From Paracoccus isoporae (GTDB taxonomy: Bacteria; Pseudomonadota; Alphaproteobacteria; Rhodobacterales; Rhodobacteraceae), in the NCBI RefSeq assembly GCF_900101865.1, contig NZ_FNAH01000001.1:620001-684000 (forward strand): a stretch of DNA of 64,000 nt. Reading direction: 5' to 3'. The notes beneath the pieces were generated by a model that saw nothing but the letters and a program-made list of their open reading frames with translations, was not told the DNA's origin and searched no databases. Shown piece after piece: positions 41,986 to 50,764 of the stretch. Position numbers and translations under genes: made by a program. Within the stretch, counting starts at the first letter, position 1. Each line of letters opens with the position of its first letter.

Positions 41986-43409
41986 CGGGATCGGATCCTT
42001 TCGATCAGGTCAGGCGTGGGGGCGGGAATGCGGGCGACGCGCGCGGCAAGCTCGCTCAGCGCCGGATGGGCGGTCTCGCGCCCGATCAGCGACCAGACAT
42101 GGGGCATGAACGCCAGGTAGCGCGGCTTGCCGTCACGAATGCAAAGGCGCGTGAAAATTCCCATGATCCGCAGATTACGCTGCGCGCCGAGAAGCGCAAA
42201 GGCCGCATCGAAACGGTCGGGGTCCAGCCCGGTTTCGGCCAGGAACACCGCGATGCTGGCCCGCTCCACCTCCGCCGGGATGGCGCGGCGGGCATCGTGC
42301 AGGGCAGAGACGAGATCATAGGCCGGATGCGCGGCCACCGAGTCCTGGAAATCCAGCAGCCCCAGCCGGCCATCCGGTGTCAGCAGGATATTCTCGGCGT
42401 GGAAATCGCGCAGGCTGGTCACGGCGGGCAGATCCGCGCACAGCCGGTCATGCAGCGCGGCGATGCAGGGGGCGATTTCTGCGGCGGCCGCCTGCGCATC
42501 CGCGCCCGCCCCGACCGCGCCGGGATACCATTCGGCGAACATGCCGACCTGGCGTGCCATCTCGGCCCCGTCGAGCGCCATGATGCCCGGTACCGGCGGG
42601 TGCGAGGCCAGCCGCGCCAAAAGAGCGGCGACCTGCGGATAAAGCTCGGCCGCGCGGTCCGGTTCGGCTTCCACGATGCGGGCAAGCTGCGCATCCCCGA
42701 AATCCTCGATCAGCGCCAGCCCCTGCGCCTGATCGCTGGCAAGGATTGCGGGCACGGCGAAATCCCGCGCGGCCAGCCATGCGGTCATCCGCAGATAGGG
42801 CACGAGCGTCGCCTGATCGGCGTCCATCAGCACCGCGCTATGCCCGTCCTGCTCCACGCGGAAATAGCGCCGTGCCGAGGCATCGCCGGCCAGAAACGCC
42901 ACCTGCGCCCCGGCCCAGCCATGGGCATGCAGGAACACCGCCCGCTCCACCGCGCGCCGGATCCGCCGCCACCGGACCGGATCGCCATCCGTGCCGAGGC
43001 GGACCCGCCGCAATTCCGGGTCGTCGAGCGCGGTCAGTCGAAGACGCAGCGCCCCGGTCACATCGCCCATCCGGTCCGGCCATTCGATCAGCGTGATCGC
43101 CTCCTCCATCGCGTCGAGAAGCCCCAGCTCCTCGACCTCTGCGGGGTCGCTGAGGCGATAGAGATCGGCGTGCCAGACCGGCGGGTCGCCGTCATAGCTT
43201 TGCACCAGCGTGAAGGTCGGGCTGGGCACCTCCTCGGCGGGGTTGCGCAGCACGGCGCGGATGAAGGCCCGCGCGAAATGCGACTTGCCCGCGCCCACCG
43301 GACCTTCCAGCAGCACGGTATCGCCGCCCCGCAGCTCCGTCGCCAGGGCGCGGGCAATGGCCGCCAGCAGCGTCGCGTCCGCGGTCAGGCTCAGTAGGGC
43401 ATCGGACAT
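41973..43409 (-). CDS. TsaE-phosphotransferase (AmgK-type) fusion
   Basis: A 478-residue two-domain protein. Residues 1-150 are TsaE, the ATPase needed for the tRNA t6A37 modification: Walker A EGPVGAGKSHFA (about 35-46), VPSPTFTLVQSY, HADLYRL and ITLIEWPDRM. Residues 170-478 are an aminoglycoside-phosphotransferase-like kinase as in AmgK, with DASARRYFRV, the catalytic loop SLRDFHAENILL and LLDFQDS. The kinase half would phosphorylate MurNAc/GlcNAc for the MurU step that follows. The same fused arrangement is known in other Rhodobacteraceae. It overlaps the aldo/keto reductase gene by 19 bases. Confidence 0.88.
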   Translation of the reverse strand: MSDALLSLTADATLLAAIARALATELRGGDTVLLEGPVGAGKSHFARAFIRAVLRNPAEEVPSPTFTLVQSYDGDPPVWHADLYRLSDPAEVEELGLLDAMEEAITLIEWPDRMGDVTGALRLRLTALDDPELRRVRLGTDGDPVRWRRIRRAVERAVFLHAHGWAGAQVAFLAGDASARRYFRVEQDGHSAVLMDADQATLVPYLRMTAWLAARDFAVPAILASDQAQGLALIEDFGDAQLARIVEAEPDRAAELYPQVAALLARLASHPPVPGIMALDGAEMARQVGMFAEWYPGAVGAGADAQAAAAEIAPCIAALHDRLCADLPAVTSLRDFHAENILLTPDGRLGLLDFQDSVAAHPAYDLVSALHDARRAIPAEVERASIAVFLAETGLDPDRFDAAFALLGAQRNLRIMGIFTRLCIRDGKPRYLAFMPHVWSLIGRETAHPALSELAARVARIPAPTPDLIERIRSRCRP

Positions 43410-44449
43410 TGGCGGTGCAGATCGTCGATGGCGGAAACCAGATCATCGGTCAGCCCGACATCCAGACCGGAAAGCTGATGTTTCAACTGGTCCAGGCTCG
43501 TCGCGCCCAGGATCGGGATCACCGGGAACGGCCGCGTGCCCAGCCAGGCGAGCGCCATATGCACCGGGTCAACGCCATGTTCTCGCGCCAGGGCGTGATA
43601 GGCATCGACGGCCTGCATCGCCCGTTCGGTCTTGCGCCCGCCCAGAATGCCCTTGCCGCCATGTGCCAGGTCCACCGCGATGCGGCTGTCATCGGGCACG
43701 GCACCATTGGCGTATTTCCCGGTCAGCAGCCCCGCCGCGAGCGGCGAGTAGGCCAGGAGCGTGACCTGCTCGTTCACCCCGACTTCGGCCAGGTCGGTGT
43801 CGTAGAGCCGCTGAAGCAGTGAATATTCGTTCTGGATCGACACCACCCGCGGTCCGCCGATGCGTTCGGCCACGTCGATCCAGCGGGTCGTGCCCCAGGC
43901 GGTTTCGTTGGATAGGCCGAACTGGCGGATCTTGCCGGCCTGCACCATCTCCTGCAATGCGCGCAGCACATCCTCGAAATGATCCAGCGTCTCGGCCCGG
44001 TCCTGGCCGGACGGATCGTAGCGCCAGTTCTGCCGGAAGCTGTAGCTGCCCCGCATCGGCCAGTGGATCTGGTAGAGGTCGATCACATCGGTTCCGAGCC
44101 GGGAGAGCGACCCCTCGACGCAGCGTTTCAGGATTGCGCCGTCATAGCCTTCGCCATTGCGCACGACGCTGCCATTGCCGGTGATCTTGGTGGCGATCTG
44201 CATCTCTGCGCGTCGCCCGGACCGCTTCAGCCAGCTTCCGATGATCTCCTCCGAGCGCCCGGCGGTGTCCGAGCGCACCGGGTTGACCGGATACATCTCC
44301 GCGCAATCCAGAAAGGTGATCCCGCTGTCATAGGCCAGATCCATCTGCGCATGGCCGTCGGTCTCGTCGGTCTGATGCCCGAAGGTCATCGTGCCGAGGC
44401 ACATGGAGCTGACCTCCAGGTCGCTCCGGCCAAGTGTCTCGCGCTGCAT
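43391..44449 (-). CDS. Aldo/keto reductase
   Basis: A 352-residue NADPH-dependent reductase of the Tas-like type. Family features are GTMTFGHQTDETDGHAQMDLAYDSGITFLDCAEMYP (Asp/Tyr of the tetrad), IATKITG (Lys), LYQIHWPMRG (His region) and the C-terminal cofactor segment PVIPILGATSLDQLKHQLSGLDV. Substrate is unknown. AAGGAG lies just before ATG 44449. It is the first gene of the overlapping operon with TsaE/AmgK, MurU and AddBA, so its promoter probably serves DNA repair and wall recycling genes too. Confidence 0.88.
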   Translation of the reverse strand: MQRETLGRSDLEVSSMCLGTMTFGHQTDETDGHAQMDLAYDSGITFLDCAEMYPVNPVRSDTAGRSEEIIGSWLKRSGRRAEMQIATKITGNGSVVRNGEGYDGAILKRCVEGSLSRLGTDVIDLYQIHWPMRGSYSFRQNWRYDPSGQDRAETLDHFEDVLRALQEMVQAGKIRQFGLSNETAWGTTRWIDVAERIGGPRVVSIQNEYSLLQRLYDTDLAEVGVNEQVTLLAYSPLAAGLLTGKYANGAVPDDSRIAVDLAHGGKGILGGRKTERAMQAVDAYHALAREHGVDPVHMALAWLGTRPFPVIPILGATSLDQLKHQLSGLDVGLTDDLVSAIDDLHRQCPMPY

Positions 44450-44584
44450 CCTGTCTCCTTCGCGTTTGCGCCGGACGCTATCGCGCGGCGACGGCAATGG
44501 AAAGACCGGGGCGCGCGGATCCGGCGGCTCGGGCGCCCTTCCCGTGATGCGACTGTGCCGAAGGAGAGAAAGCGCGCCCGCGGA

Positions 44585-46366
44585 TCAGTGCTGCGCCCCG
44601 TTTCGCGCGGCCGAGGTCAGCACCACGGTGCGATCTTCCAGCGGCAGACGCCGAATCTCCTCGGTGTGGAACAGCAGCGACAGCGTGTATTCCGTCTCGT
44701 CCTGCTCGATCTTCGCCTCGCCTTCCAACTGCATCGCAAAAGCCTCGATCAACTGGCTGCCCAACCCGGTGCCCTCGCTGACCATGCGCTGATCGCCCAT
44801 GGAGTTCGTCACCTCCAGCCGCGCATGGTCGGCATCTACCCGCTTCAGCCGCACCCGCACCCACGCCGTGTCATGCCCTGGCGGGATGCCCGCATATTTC
44901 AGCGCATTGGTGAAGGCCTCGTTCGTCAGCAGGGTCAGCGGCACGGCCTGATCGGGCTGCAGGATCAGCGGCTCGATGTCGGTGTCCACCTGCAGGCTTG
45001 TCTCGGCGTCGCCGGAGGCCCGTGTCATCTGGTTGATGATTTCCGAAATCAGCCGGTCCGCATCGACCGATTCCAGATGTTCCGCCTGGTAGAGATTCTT
45101 GTAGATCGAGGCCAGCGAGGCGACCCGGTCCTGCACCGAGCGCAGCACCCGCTTGGCGTCCTCATGCTCGATGACCCGGCCCTGCATCGAGATGATCGAG
45201 GCGATGAGCTGGAGATTGTTCTTGACCCGGTGATGCACCTCCTTCAGCAGCACCGTTTTCTCGTCGATGGCCGCCTCCAGTGCGGCCTCGTCGCGGTTGA
45301 GGATGCGCACCATGTTGTGGAATGTGCGCGACATGTCTGCGATCTCGGTCGGTGCATCCTCGATGATGCGCGGCGGGGCGGCGCGGTCGCCCACGGCGAA
45401 GCGCCGCATCTGGCTGCGCAATTCGCGCACATGGCGCAGCACGAGGCGATAGACCGCGTAATAGGCCACGCCGAGCGACACCGCCCACAGCGCCACCGCG
45501 AACAGCACCGCCGACAGCTTCGTCACGCTGTAGCCCTGCACCCCGGCCTCGCTGGGGCTGTAGCTGCCAAGCGCATAGACCAGCCCCGGCACCACGGAGA
45601 CGACGGCAAAGACCCGCTGTTCGCCAGAGGCGGTGATGTCGGCAAAGGTCGTCTCGCCGCGCGAGATCAGGCTGCGCAGGGTCTCGTTGCGTGGCAGCGC
45701 GCCGCTGATCTCCTCGACCACGCCATCATCGGCGGTCAGGATATCGCCATCAGCGTTAAAAGTGACGGTGCGGGCGCTGTCGCCGCCATAGATCGGGCTG
45801 TGGGTGGATTTCAGCAGCTCCTGGGACAGCGACACCGCGACATAACCCAGCAATTCGCGATCCCGGTAGAGCGGTTGCGCCACCACCACGACCGAGCGGC
45901 GGCTGACCGCCCCCTGGCGCATCGGCACGACCATCGTGGTCGGGTTGGCGATGAAATGCTCATAGGCGGCATAGCCGGTCAGATCACGCGCATCCTCGCC
46001 GGAATTGCAGGTCGAAACGCCGTTGAGCTGGACGAAACCGGCATAGACATAAGTGGCGCCACGCTCGACGAAGCTTTTCAGCATCTGCGAACAGGCCTGC
46101 GGATTGTTGAGCTCGCGCAGCACCGCCGGCCCCAGGGCATCCGCCGTGCCGAGCGCCCCCTGAAGCAGCGCCCGTTCGCCCGCTGCTGCAGCGCCGGTGC
46201 GCCCGACAATCGCGGTTTCGGCGGACCGCTCCGCCTCGCCCGACAGATACATGGTCTGGATCAGAGACATCAGACCAATGGGCAGGATCGCCACCGAAAG
46301 CAGCGCCGCCAGACGGAAACCGAGCCCTTTCGCGAATTGCAGCGACTCGCCCAGCCCCCCCAGCAT
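44585..46366 (-). CDS. Sensor histidine kinase, HisKA_2 type (general stress response)
   Basis: A 593-residue kinase. Two membrane helices (about 15-40 and 275-300) bracket a periplasmic sensing region of some 230 residues with a Cache-like look (YVYAGFVQLNGVSTCNSG; SRRSVVVVAQPLYRDRELLGYVAVSLSQ). A HAMP-like segment follows, then the H-box LLKEVHHRVKNNLQLIASI (HisKA_2) and an HATPase domain (LTLLTNEAFTNALKYA, GTGLGSQLIEAF). Adjacency to ecfG, nepR and phyR makes it the likely kinase acting on PhyR. The stop-to-start gap to ecfG is six bases. Confidence 0.85.
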   Translation of the reverse strand: MLGGLGESLQFAKGLGFRLAALLSVAILPIGLMSLIQTMYLSGEAERSAETAIVGRTGAAAAGERALLQGALGTADALGPAVLRELNNPQACSQMLKSFVERGATYVYAGFVQLNGVSTCNSGEDARDLTGYAAYEHFIANPTTMVVPMRQGAVSRRSVVVVAQPLYRDRELLGYVAVSLSQELLKSTHSPIYGGDSARTVTFNADGDILTADDGVVEEISGALPRNETLRSLISRGETTFADITASGEQRVFAVVSVVPGLVYALGSYSPSEAGVQGYSVTKLSAVLFAVALWAVSLGVAYYAVYRLVLRHVRELRSQMRRFAVGDRAAPPRIIEDAPTEIADMSRTFHNMVRILNRDEAALEAAIDEKTVLLKEVHHRVKNNLQLIASIISMQGRVIEHEDAKRVLRSVQDRVASLASIYKNLYQAEHLESVDADRLISEIINQMTRASGDAETSLQVDTDIEPLILQPDQAVPLTLLTNEAFTNALKYAGIPPGHDTAWVRVRLKRVDADHARLEVTNSMGDQRMVSEGTGLGSQLIEAFAMQLEGEAKIEQDETEYTLSLLFHTEEIRRLPLEDRTVVLTSAARNGAQH

Positions 46367-46372
46367 GGCGCC

Positions 46373-46963
46373 TCAGCGCATGACGGGCGAGTTGGACGCC
46401 ATGGCCGCAAGGGTCGCGCGATCGGTCATTTCCAGCTCTTCCCCCTCCTCGAGATGCAGCAGCTCCGCGAGCCGGCGCCGTCCGCGATTGGCACGGGATT
46501 TCACCGTGCCCACCGCGACGCCGGTCATGTTCGCCGCCTCTTCATACGAGAAACCGGACGCGCCGACCAGAATCAATGCCTCGCGCTGCTCGTCGGGAAG
46601 CTGCTTGAACGCCTCGCGGAAATCGTTCAGCGCCAGCCGTCCGTCATGCTCGGGGCGCGCCGCCAGCCGCGCCGCGTGAATGCCGTCCGCGTCAGAGACC
46701 TCGCGCTTGGTCTTGCGGCGGGCGGAGTAGAAGGTGTTGCGCAGGATGGTGAACAGCCAGGCCCGCAGATTGGTGCCGGGCTGGAACTTGTCCATATTCG
46801 TCCACGCCTTCACGATCGTGTCCTGCACCAGATCGTCGGCCGAGGCCCCGTCCCGTGTCAGCGACAGCGCGAAGGCGCGCAGCGCCGGCAAATGGTCCAC
46901 CAACTCGTCACGCGGCGATGCGCCGGACGTGCTGCCCTGCGCGGTACTTACGTTTTTCGCCAT
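46373..46963 (-). CDS. ecfG: General stress sigma factor EcfG
   Basis: A 196-residue ECF sigma factor of the EcfG (ECF15) type. Region 2 includes LPALRAFALSLTRDGASADDLVQDTIVKAWTNMDKFQPGTNLRAWLFTILRNTFYS, with the typical Asp-Asp-Leu-Val-Gln and Trp core. Region 4 is LPDEQREALILVGASGFSYEEAANMTGVAVGTVKSRANRGRRRLAELL. EcfG is held by NepR until phosphorylated PhyR removes it. It is four bases after nepR, and an EcfG-type promoter lies upstream of the pair. Confidence 0.95.
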   Translation of the reverse strand: MAKNVSTAQGSTSGASPRDELVDHLPALRAFALSLTRDGASADDLVQDTIVKAWTNMDKFQPGTNLRAWLFTILRNTFYSARRKTKREVSDADGIHAARLAARPEHDGRLALNDFREAFKQLPDEQREALILVGASGFSYEEAANMTGVAVGTVKSRANRGRRRLAELLHLEEGEELEMTDRATLAAMASNSPVMR

Positions 46964-46967
46964 GAAA

Positions 46968-47114
46968 TCACTCCTGCTCGCGCAGTTTCTGGAGCAGTTC
47001 CAGGAATTTGTCGGGAACCTCCTGGTCGCTGTCCTGTTGATAGACGCGCTTCAGATTCTCGTCGATCTGCTTGTCCAACGCTGTTTTCTTGCGTTCGTCC
47101 CGCTTGCTCGTCAT
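46968..47114 (-). CDS. nepR: Anti-sigma factor NepR
   Basis: A 48-residue small protein with the NepR core ALDKQIDENLKRVYQQ and the second helix VPDKFLELLQKLREQ, which together bind EcfG or PhyR. At 48 residues it is at the short end for the family. ATG 47114 is chosen because an upstream ATG (47180) would put the EcfG-type promoter inside the gene. The ribosome site is weak, which would limit the amount relative to EcfG. Confidence 0.9.
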   Translation of the reverse strand: MTSKRDERKKTALDKQIDENLKRVYQQDSDQEVPDKFLELLQKLREQE

Positions 47115-47153
47115 GTTTTTGTTTATCCCGACAATCTTGTGCGCACGCCGTTC

Positions 47154-47178
47154 AACCGATAGACGGATAAGAGGTTCC
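47154..47178 (-). promoter_or_regulatory. EcfG-type promoter of nepR-ecfG
   Basis: On the minus strand GGAAC (47178-47174), 16 bases, then GGTT (47157-47154). The EcfG consensus is GGAAC, 16-17 bases, CGTT. Position 40-64 bases before nepR supports autoregulation of the sigma factor, as in other Alphaproteobacteria. Confidence 0.6.
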
Positions 47179-47206
47179 ATAGGGGGCCGCGACGATCGAG
47201 GTTTAT

Positions 47207-48010
47207 ATGTCTTCTGCCGATCTTGCCAAGTCCATCGGACGCGAACTGCCCTTTCTGCGCCGCTATGCCCGCGCGTTGACCGGCAGCCAGACCGCTGGCG
47301 ACAATTATGCAGGCGCCGCGCTCGAGGCGATCCTGGCCGACCGCAGCATCATGGACGGACAGGACACCCGCGTCGGCCTGTTCCGTGCCTTCCACGCCAT
47401 CTGGCAGTCCAGCGGGCAGCCCATAGCAGAGGCTGATGGAGGAAAACGCGGCGCGCGGGCGCAGTCGCTGATGTCCCGCCTGACGCCGAATTCGCGCGAG
47501 GCGCTGCTTCTGAACTCCATCGAGGGGCTGCGCTTCGACCAGATCGCCCTGATCATGGGGGTCGAGACCTCCGAGGCGGAGGAGCTGGTCCGCATCGCCA
47601 TGGACGAGATGAGCCAGTCGGTCAGCGGCAAGGTGATGATCATCGAGGATGAGACCATTATCGCCATGGACCTCAAGGGCATCGTCCAGGCGATGGGCCA
47701 CGAGGTGACCGGCATTGCCCGCACCCATTCCGCCGCGATCCAGCTTGCGAACGAAAACCGCCCCGACCTGATCCTGGCCGATATCCAGCTTGCCGACGGC
47801 TCCTCGGGCATTGATGCGGTCAACGAATTGCTGCCGTCGCTCGGTGACGTGCCGGTGATCTTCATCACCGCCTTCCCGGAGCGGCTGCTGACCGGCGAAC
47901 GACCGGAGCCGGCCTTCCTGATCTCCAAGCCCTATACCGAGGATCAGGTCAGCTCTGCGCTGAGCCAGGCGATGTTCTTCTCCTCGACCGAGGGGCTCGA
48001 GACAAGCTGA
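47207..48010 (+). CDS. phyR: General stress response regulator PhyR
   Basis: A 267-residue protein with an N-terminal sigma-factor-like domain (about 1-135: LPFLRRYARALTGSQTAGDNYAGAALEAIL; LTPNSREALLLNSIEGLRFDQIALIMGVETSEAEELV) and a C-terminal receiver (about 140-262: VMIIEDETIIAMDL, DLILADIQLADGSSG with the phospho-Asp, FITAFPE, ISKPY). On phosphorylation it binds NepR and frees EcfG. It is divergent from nepR-ecfG. Its stop overlaps the probable CTG start of the next gene. Confidence 0.96.
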   Translation: MSSADLAKSIGRELPFLRRYARALTGSQTAGDNYAGAALEAILADRSIMDGQDTRVGLFRAFHAIWQSSGQPIAEADGGKRGARAQSLMSRLTPNSREALLLNSIEGLRFDQIALIMGVETSEAEELVRIAMDEMSQSVSGKVMIIEDETIIAMDLKGIVQAMGHEVTGIARTHSAAIQLANENRPDLILADIQLADGSSGIDAVNELLPSLGDVPVIFITAFPERLLTGERPEPAFLISKPYTEDQVSSALSQAMFFSSTEGLETS

Positions 48011-49110
48011 ACTCTCTCGGGATTTTCCTTGTCGCGACGCCGGGGCTGGAGCAGCCACTGGCCGATGAGGCGCGCGCAGCGGGGTTTGCGGATCCGGTGA
48101 TCGTGCCCGGCGGGGTGGAGACGCGCGGCGCGTGGTCCGACGTCTGGCGCGCCAACCTGGTGCTGCGCTGCGCCACGCGGGTGCTGGTGCGGATCGGCGC
48201 GTTCCGGGCCATGCATCTGGCGCAGCTTGACAAGCGGGCGCGGAAATTTCCCTGGGCGGAGTATCTGCGCCCGGATCAGCCATTCCGCGTCGAGGCGAGT
48301 TGCCGGAAATCGCGCATCTATCATGCAGGTGCCGCGGCGCAACGGATCGAGCGGGCCATCACCGATGAGCTTGGCGCGACGCTGAGCAAGGATGCGGCGG
48401 TCGTGGTCAAGCTGCGGATCGAGGATGATCTGGCCACACTCAGCCTCGACAGCTCGGGCGAGAGCCTGCACAAGCGCGGTCACAAGGAGGCCGTTGCGAA
48501 AGCGCCAATGCGCGAAACCATGGCGGCGGCCTTCCTGCGCGAATGCGGCTATCGCGGCGATGAGCCGGTCCATGACCCGATGTGCGGCTCGGGCACTTTC
48601 GTGATCGAGGCGGCGGAGATGGCGCTCGGCCTCGCGCCCGGCCGCAGCCGGGACTTCGCCTTCATGCAGTTCGCCAGCTTTCGCCCGGAGATCTGGGACG
48701 AGATGAAACCCGCCCCGCCCGGCGCCGCCTGTGAACACAGCTTCTTCGGATCGGATCGCGATGCCGGGGCCATTCGGATGAGCATCGCCAATGCCGAGCG
48801 CGCGGGGGTCGCGGCTTGCTGCGATTTCACGCGACGGCCGATTGCTGACGCCGCGCCGCCGGACGGACCGCCGGGGCTTGTCATCATCAACCCGCCCTAT
48901 GGTGCTCGGGTCGGCAACAAGGGTCCGCTTTTCGGACTGCATGCCGCGATGGGCGAGGTGCTGCGGAAGAGATTTGTCGGCTGGCGGGTCGGGATCGTGA
49001 CATCGGAGCCCGGACTGGCGAAGGCGACGGGGCTGCCATTCCGGGATCCCGGCCCCATCGTGGCCCATGGCGGGCTGAAGATCCGGCTGTACCAGACCGG
49101 TCCGCTCTAA
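48007..49110 (+). CDS. THUMP-domain RNA guanine methyltransferase (RlmL-like), probable CTG start
   Basis: A class I SAM-dependent RNA methyltransferase of the RlmL/UPF0020 type, which makes m2G in rRNA. The catalytic part has DPMCGSGTFVIEAAEMALG and the NPPYGAR motif. The conserved N-terminal THUMP region (LGIFLVATPGLEQPLADEARAAGF) is in frame but has no ATG, GTG or TTG before it back to the stop at 47845. CTG 48007, overlapping the phyR TGA, is the most plausible start (367 residues). The first normal start, GTG 48097, would cut off 30 conserved residues. Confidence 0.78.
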   Translation: MNSLGIFLVATPGLEQPLADEARAAGFADPVIVPGGVETRGAWSDVWRANLVLRCATRVLVRIGAFRAMHLAQLDKRARKFPWAEYLRPDQPFRVEASCRKSRIYHAGAAAQRIERAITDELGATLSKDAAVVVKLRIEDDLATLSLDSSGESLHKRGHKEAVAKAPMRETMAAAFLRECGYRGDEPVHDPMCGSGTFVIEAAEMALGLAPGRSRDFAFMQFASFRPEIWDEMKPAPPGAACEHSFFGSDRDAGAIRMSIANAERAGVAACCDFTRRPIADAAPPDGPPGLVIINPPYGARVGNKGPLFGLHAAMGEVLRKRFVGWRVGIVTSEPGLAKATGLPFRDPGPIVAHGGLKIRLYQTGPL

Positions 49111-49991
49111 CCCTCCACGGCCTCCTCGCGCAGGGCTTGCCTGGCGTCCCGCGCGGCAGCGATCCGGCGGCGGCGGCGCAGTTCGACATTGAACACCGCG
49201 CCCAGCATCACCGAGAAGGCGGCCAGGTAGAACCACATCAGCAGCGCCACCACCGCCCCGATGGAGCCGTAGATCCGGTTGTAGCTGTTGAAGCTGCCCA
49301 GATAGGCCGAGAAGGCCAGCGAGGCGAGCCCCCAGGCAATCGTCGCCACCACCGAGCCCCAGGTGAAGATCGGCGTGCGCGGCCGCCGCACATTGGGACC
49401 GAAGCGATACAGGATGCCGATCCCGATCATCACGATCAGCAGCATCCCGCCCCAGGGCAGCGCGGTGATCAGCCAGCCGCGCAGCGGGCCGAGCGCAAAC
49501 AGGTTCAGGATGATCGGGACGACCACGATGGTCACCAGCCCCATGAACACCACGCCCACGATGGCCAGCGTCAGCCCATAGGCCAGCACGAACCCCACGA
49601 TGGTCGAATGCGCGCGCACCCCGTATGCGGCGTTCAGACCGCGCACCAGGGCATTCACCCCGGCACGGGCCGCGATGGTGGCGATCATGAAGGACAGGAA
49701 GGTGGTCCAACCCAGCTTGGTGCGCCCGCCCTCGGTCAGCGAATCCACCTGTGCCTGCAGGATATCCATCGCCTCGGGCGGGATGAATTCCTCTCCGACA
49801 TGGACATATTGCTGGATCACATGCGGATCATACCACAACCCCCAGAGCGCGATGATCGCCGCGAGGCCCGGAAACACCGCGAACATCGCGTAGAAGGCCA
49901 CACCGGCGGCGATCAGGCCCATATGGATCTTGTCCATGCGCTCGCCGAGCGCCTGAATGAATTGCCAGATATCGCGAAACGGCTCGATCAT
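49107..49991 (-). CDS. YihY/RNase BN-like inner-membrane protein
   Basis: A 294-residue membrane protein with about six helices. The YihY/BN signature is GLIAAGVAFYAMFAVFPGLAAIIALWGL, then RAGVNALVRGLNAAYGV, ALPWGGMLLIVMIGIGILYRFGPNVRRPRTPIFTWGS and SFNSYNRIYGSIGAVVALLMWFYL. Despite the old name, this family is not an RNase; its role is unknown. The stop overlaps that of the convergent methyltransferase gene by four bases. Confidence 0.88.
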   Translation of the reverse strand: MIEPFRDIWQFIQALGERMDKIHMGLIAAGVAFYAMFAVFPGLAAIIALWGLWYDPHVIQQYVHVGEEFIPPEAMDILQAQVDSLTEGGRTKLGWTTFLSFMIATIAARAGVNALVRGLNAAYGVRAHSTIVGFVLAYGLTLAIVGVVFMGLVTIVVVPIILNLFALGPLRGWLITALPWGGMLLIVMIGIGILYRFGPNVRRPRTPIFTWGSVVATIAWGLASLAFSAYLGSFNSYNRIYGSIGAVVALLMWFYLAAFSVMLGAVFNVELRRRRRIAAARDARQALREEAVEG

Positions 49992-50041
49992 GCGCCCTGC
50001 CCATGCCTGTGCGGCGATCTTCGGCCCTGCCTTGGCAGAGT

Positions 50042-50764
50042 TCAACCGTCCGACCGGGGCATATACCGCAGCCAGATGGCGTTTTCGCCCATTTTCTCGA
50101 CAAAATCGGCATGGGCGGCGCGTTCCTCGGCCGAGAGACGCGGGGGAAGCGGCGCGGGACGCCGACTGGTTCCGCCCTTGCCGCGACCATCCTGATCCGG
50201 CGCGGTGCGGGAGAGTTGCCGCGCGGGAGTGTCGAGGACCAGGTCCGGCTGCCGCCCGCCGATCAGTTCCAGATAGACCTCCGCGAGGATCTCGCTGTCC
50301 AACAGCGCCCCGTGCAGAACCCGCGCGGAATTGTCGATCCCGAAGCGGCGGCACAACGCATCGAGCGAGTGCTGCCCGCCGGATAGTTTCTCGCGTGCCA
50401 GAGCAAGCGTATCGAGTGCGCGCGACCAGGGCAGCGTCGGGTGGCCGGCCTGCTTGAGTTCCGCGTTGAGAAATTTCATGTCGAAACTGGCATTGTGGAT
50501 GACGAGTTTCGCATCGTCCCCAATGAAATCCAGAAATGCCGCGGCGATGTCCTTGAACACCGGCTCGTCGCGCAGCACATCCGCGGTCAGGCCGTGAATC
50601 CTGACGGCCTCCTCCGGCACGTCGCGTTCGGGGTTGATATATTGGTGATAGGTCCGGCCGGTCGGCAAGTGGTTCAGCAACTCCACCGCGCCGATCTCGA
50701 CCAGCCGGTCCCCCTGTGCCGGGTCGAGGCCGGTGGTTTCCGTATCCAGCACGATTTCACGCAT
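50042..50764 (-). CDS. dnaQ: DNA polymerase III epsilon subunit (proofreading exonuclease)
   Basis: DnaQ is the 3'-5' proofreading exonuclease of the replicative polymerase. The 240-residue protein has Exo[10 protein letters not shown] (Asp7, Glu9), Exo[13 protein letters not shown] and Exo[20 protein letters not shown]. The C-terminal 60 residues form the linker and polymerase-binding tail ([10 protein letters not shown] at the end). It overlaps coaE by eight bases; the order aroE-coaE-dnaQ is standard for Alphaproteobacteria near the chromosome origin. Confidence 0.95.
   Translation of the reverse strand: MREIVLDTETTGLDPAQGDRLVEIGAVELLNHLPTGRTYHQYINPERDVPEEAVRIHGLTADVLRDEPVFKDIAAAFLDFIGDDAKLVIHNASFDMKFLNAELKQAGHPTLPWSRALDTLALAREKLSGGQHSLDALCRRFGIDNSARVLHGALLDSEILAEVYLELIGGRQPDLVLDTPARQLSRTAPDQDGRGKGGTSRRPAPLPPRLSAEERAAHADFVEKMGENAIWLRYMPRSDG

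Noticed and set aside
43979..47170. A plus-strand open frame of more than 1,000 codons
   Set aside because: It runs antisense through the aldo/keto reductase, kinase, ecfG and nepR genes, all of which have clear domains on the minus strand.
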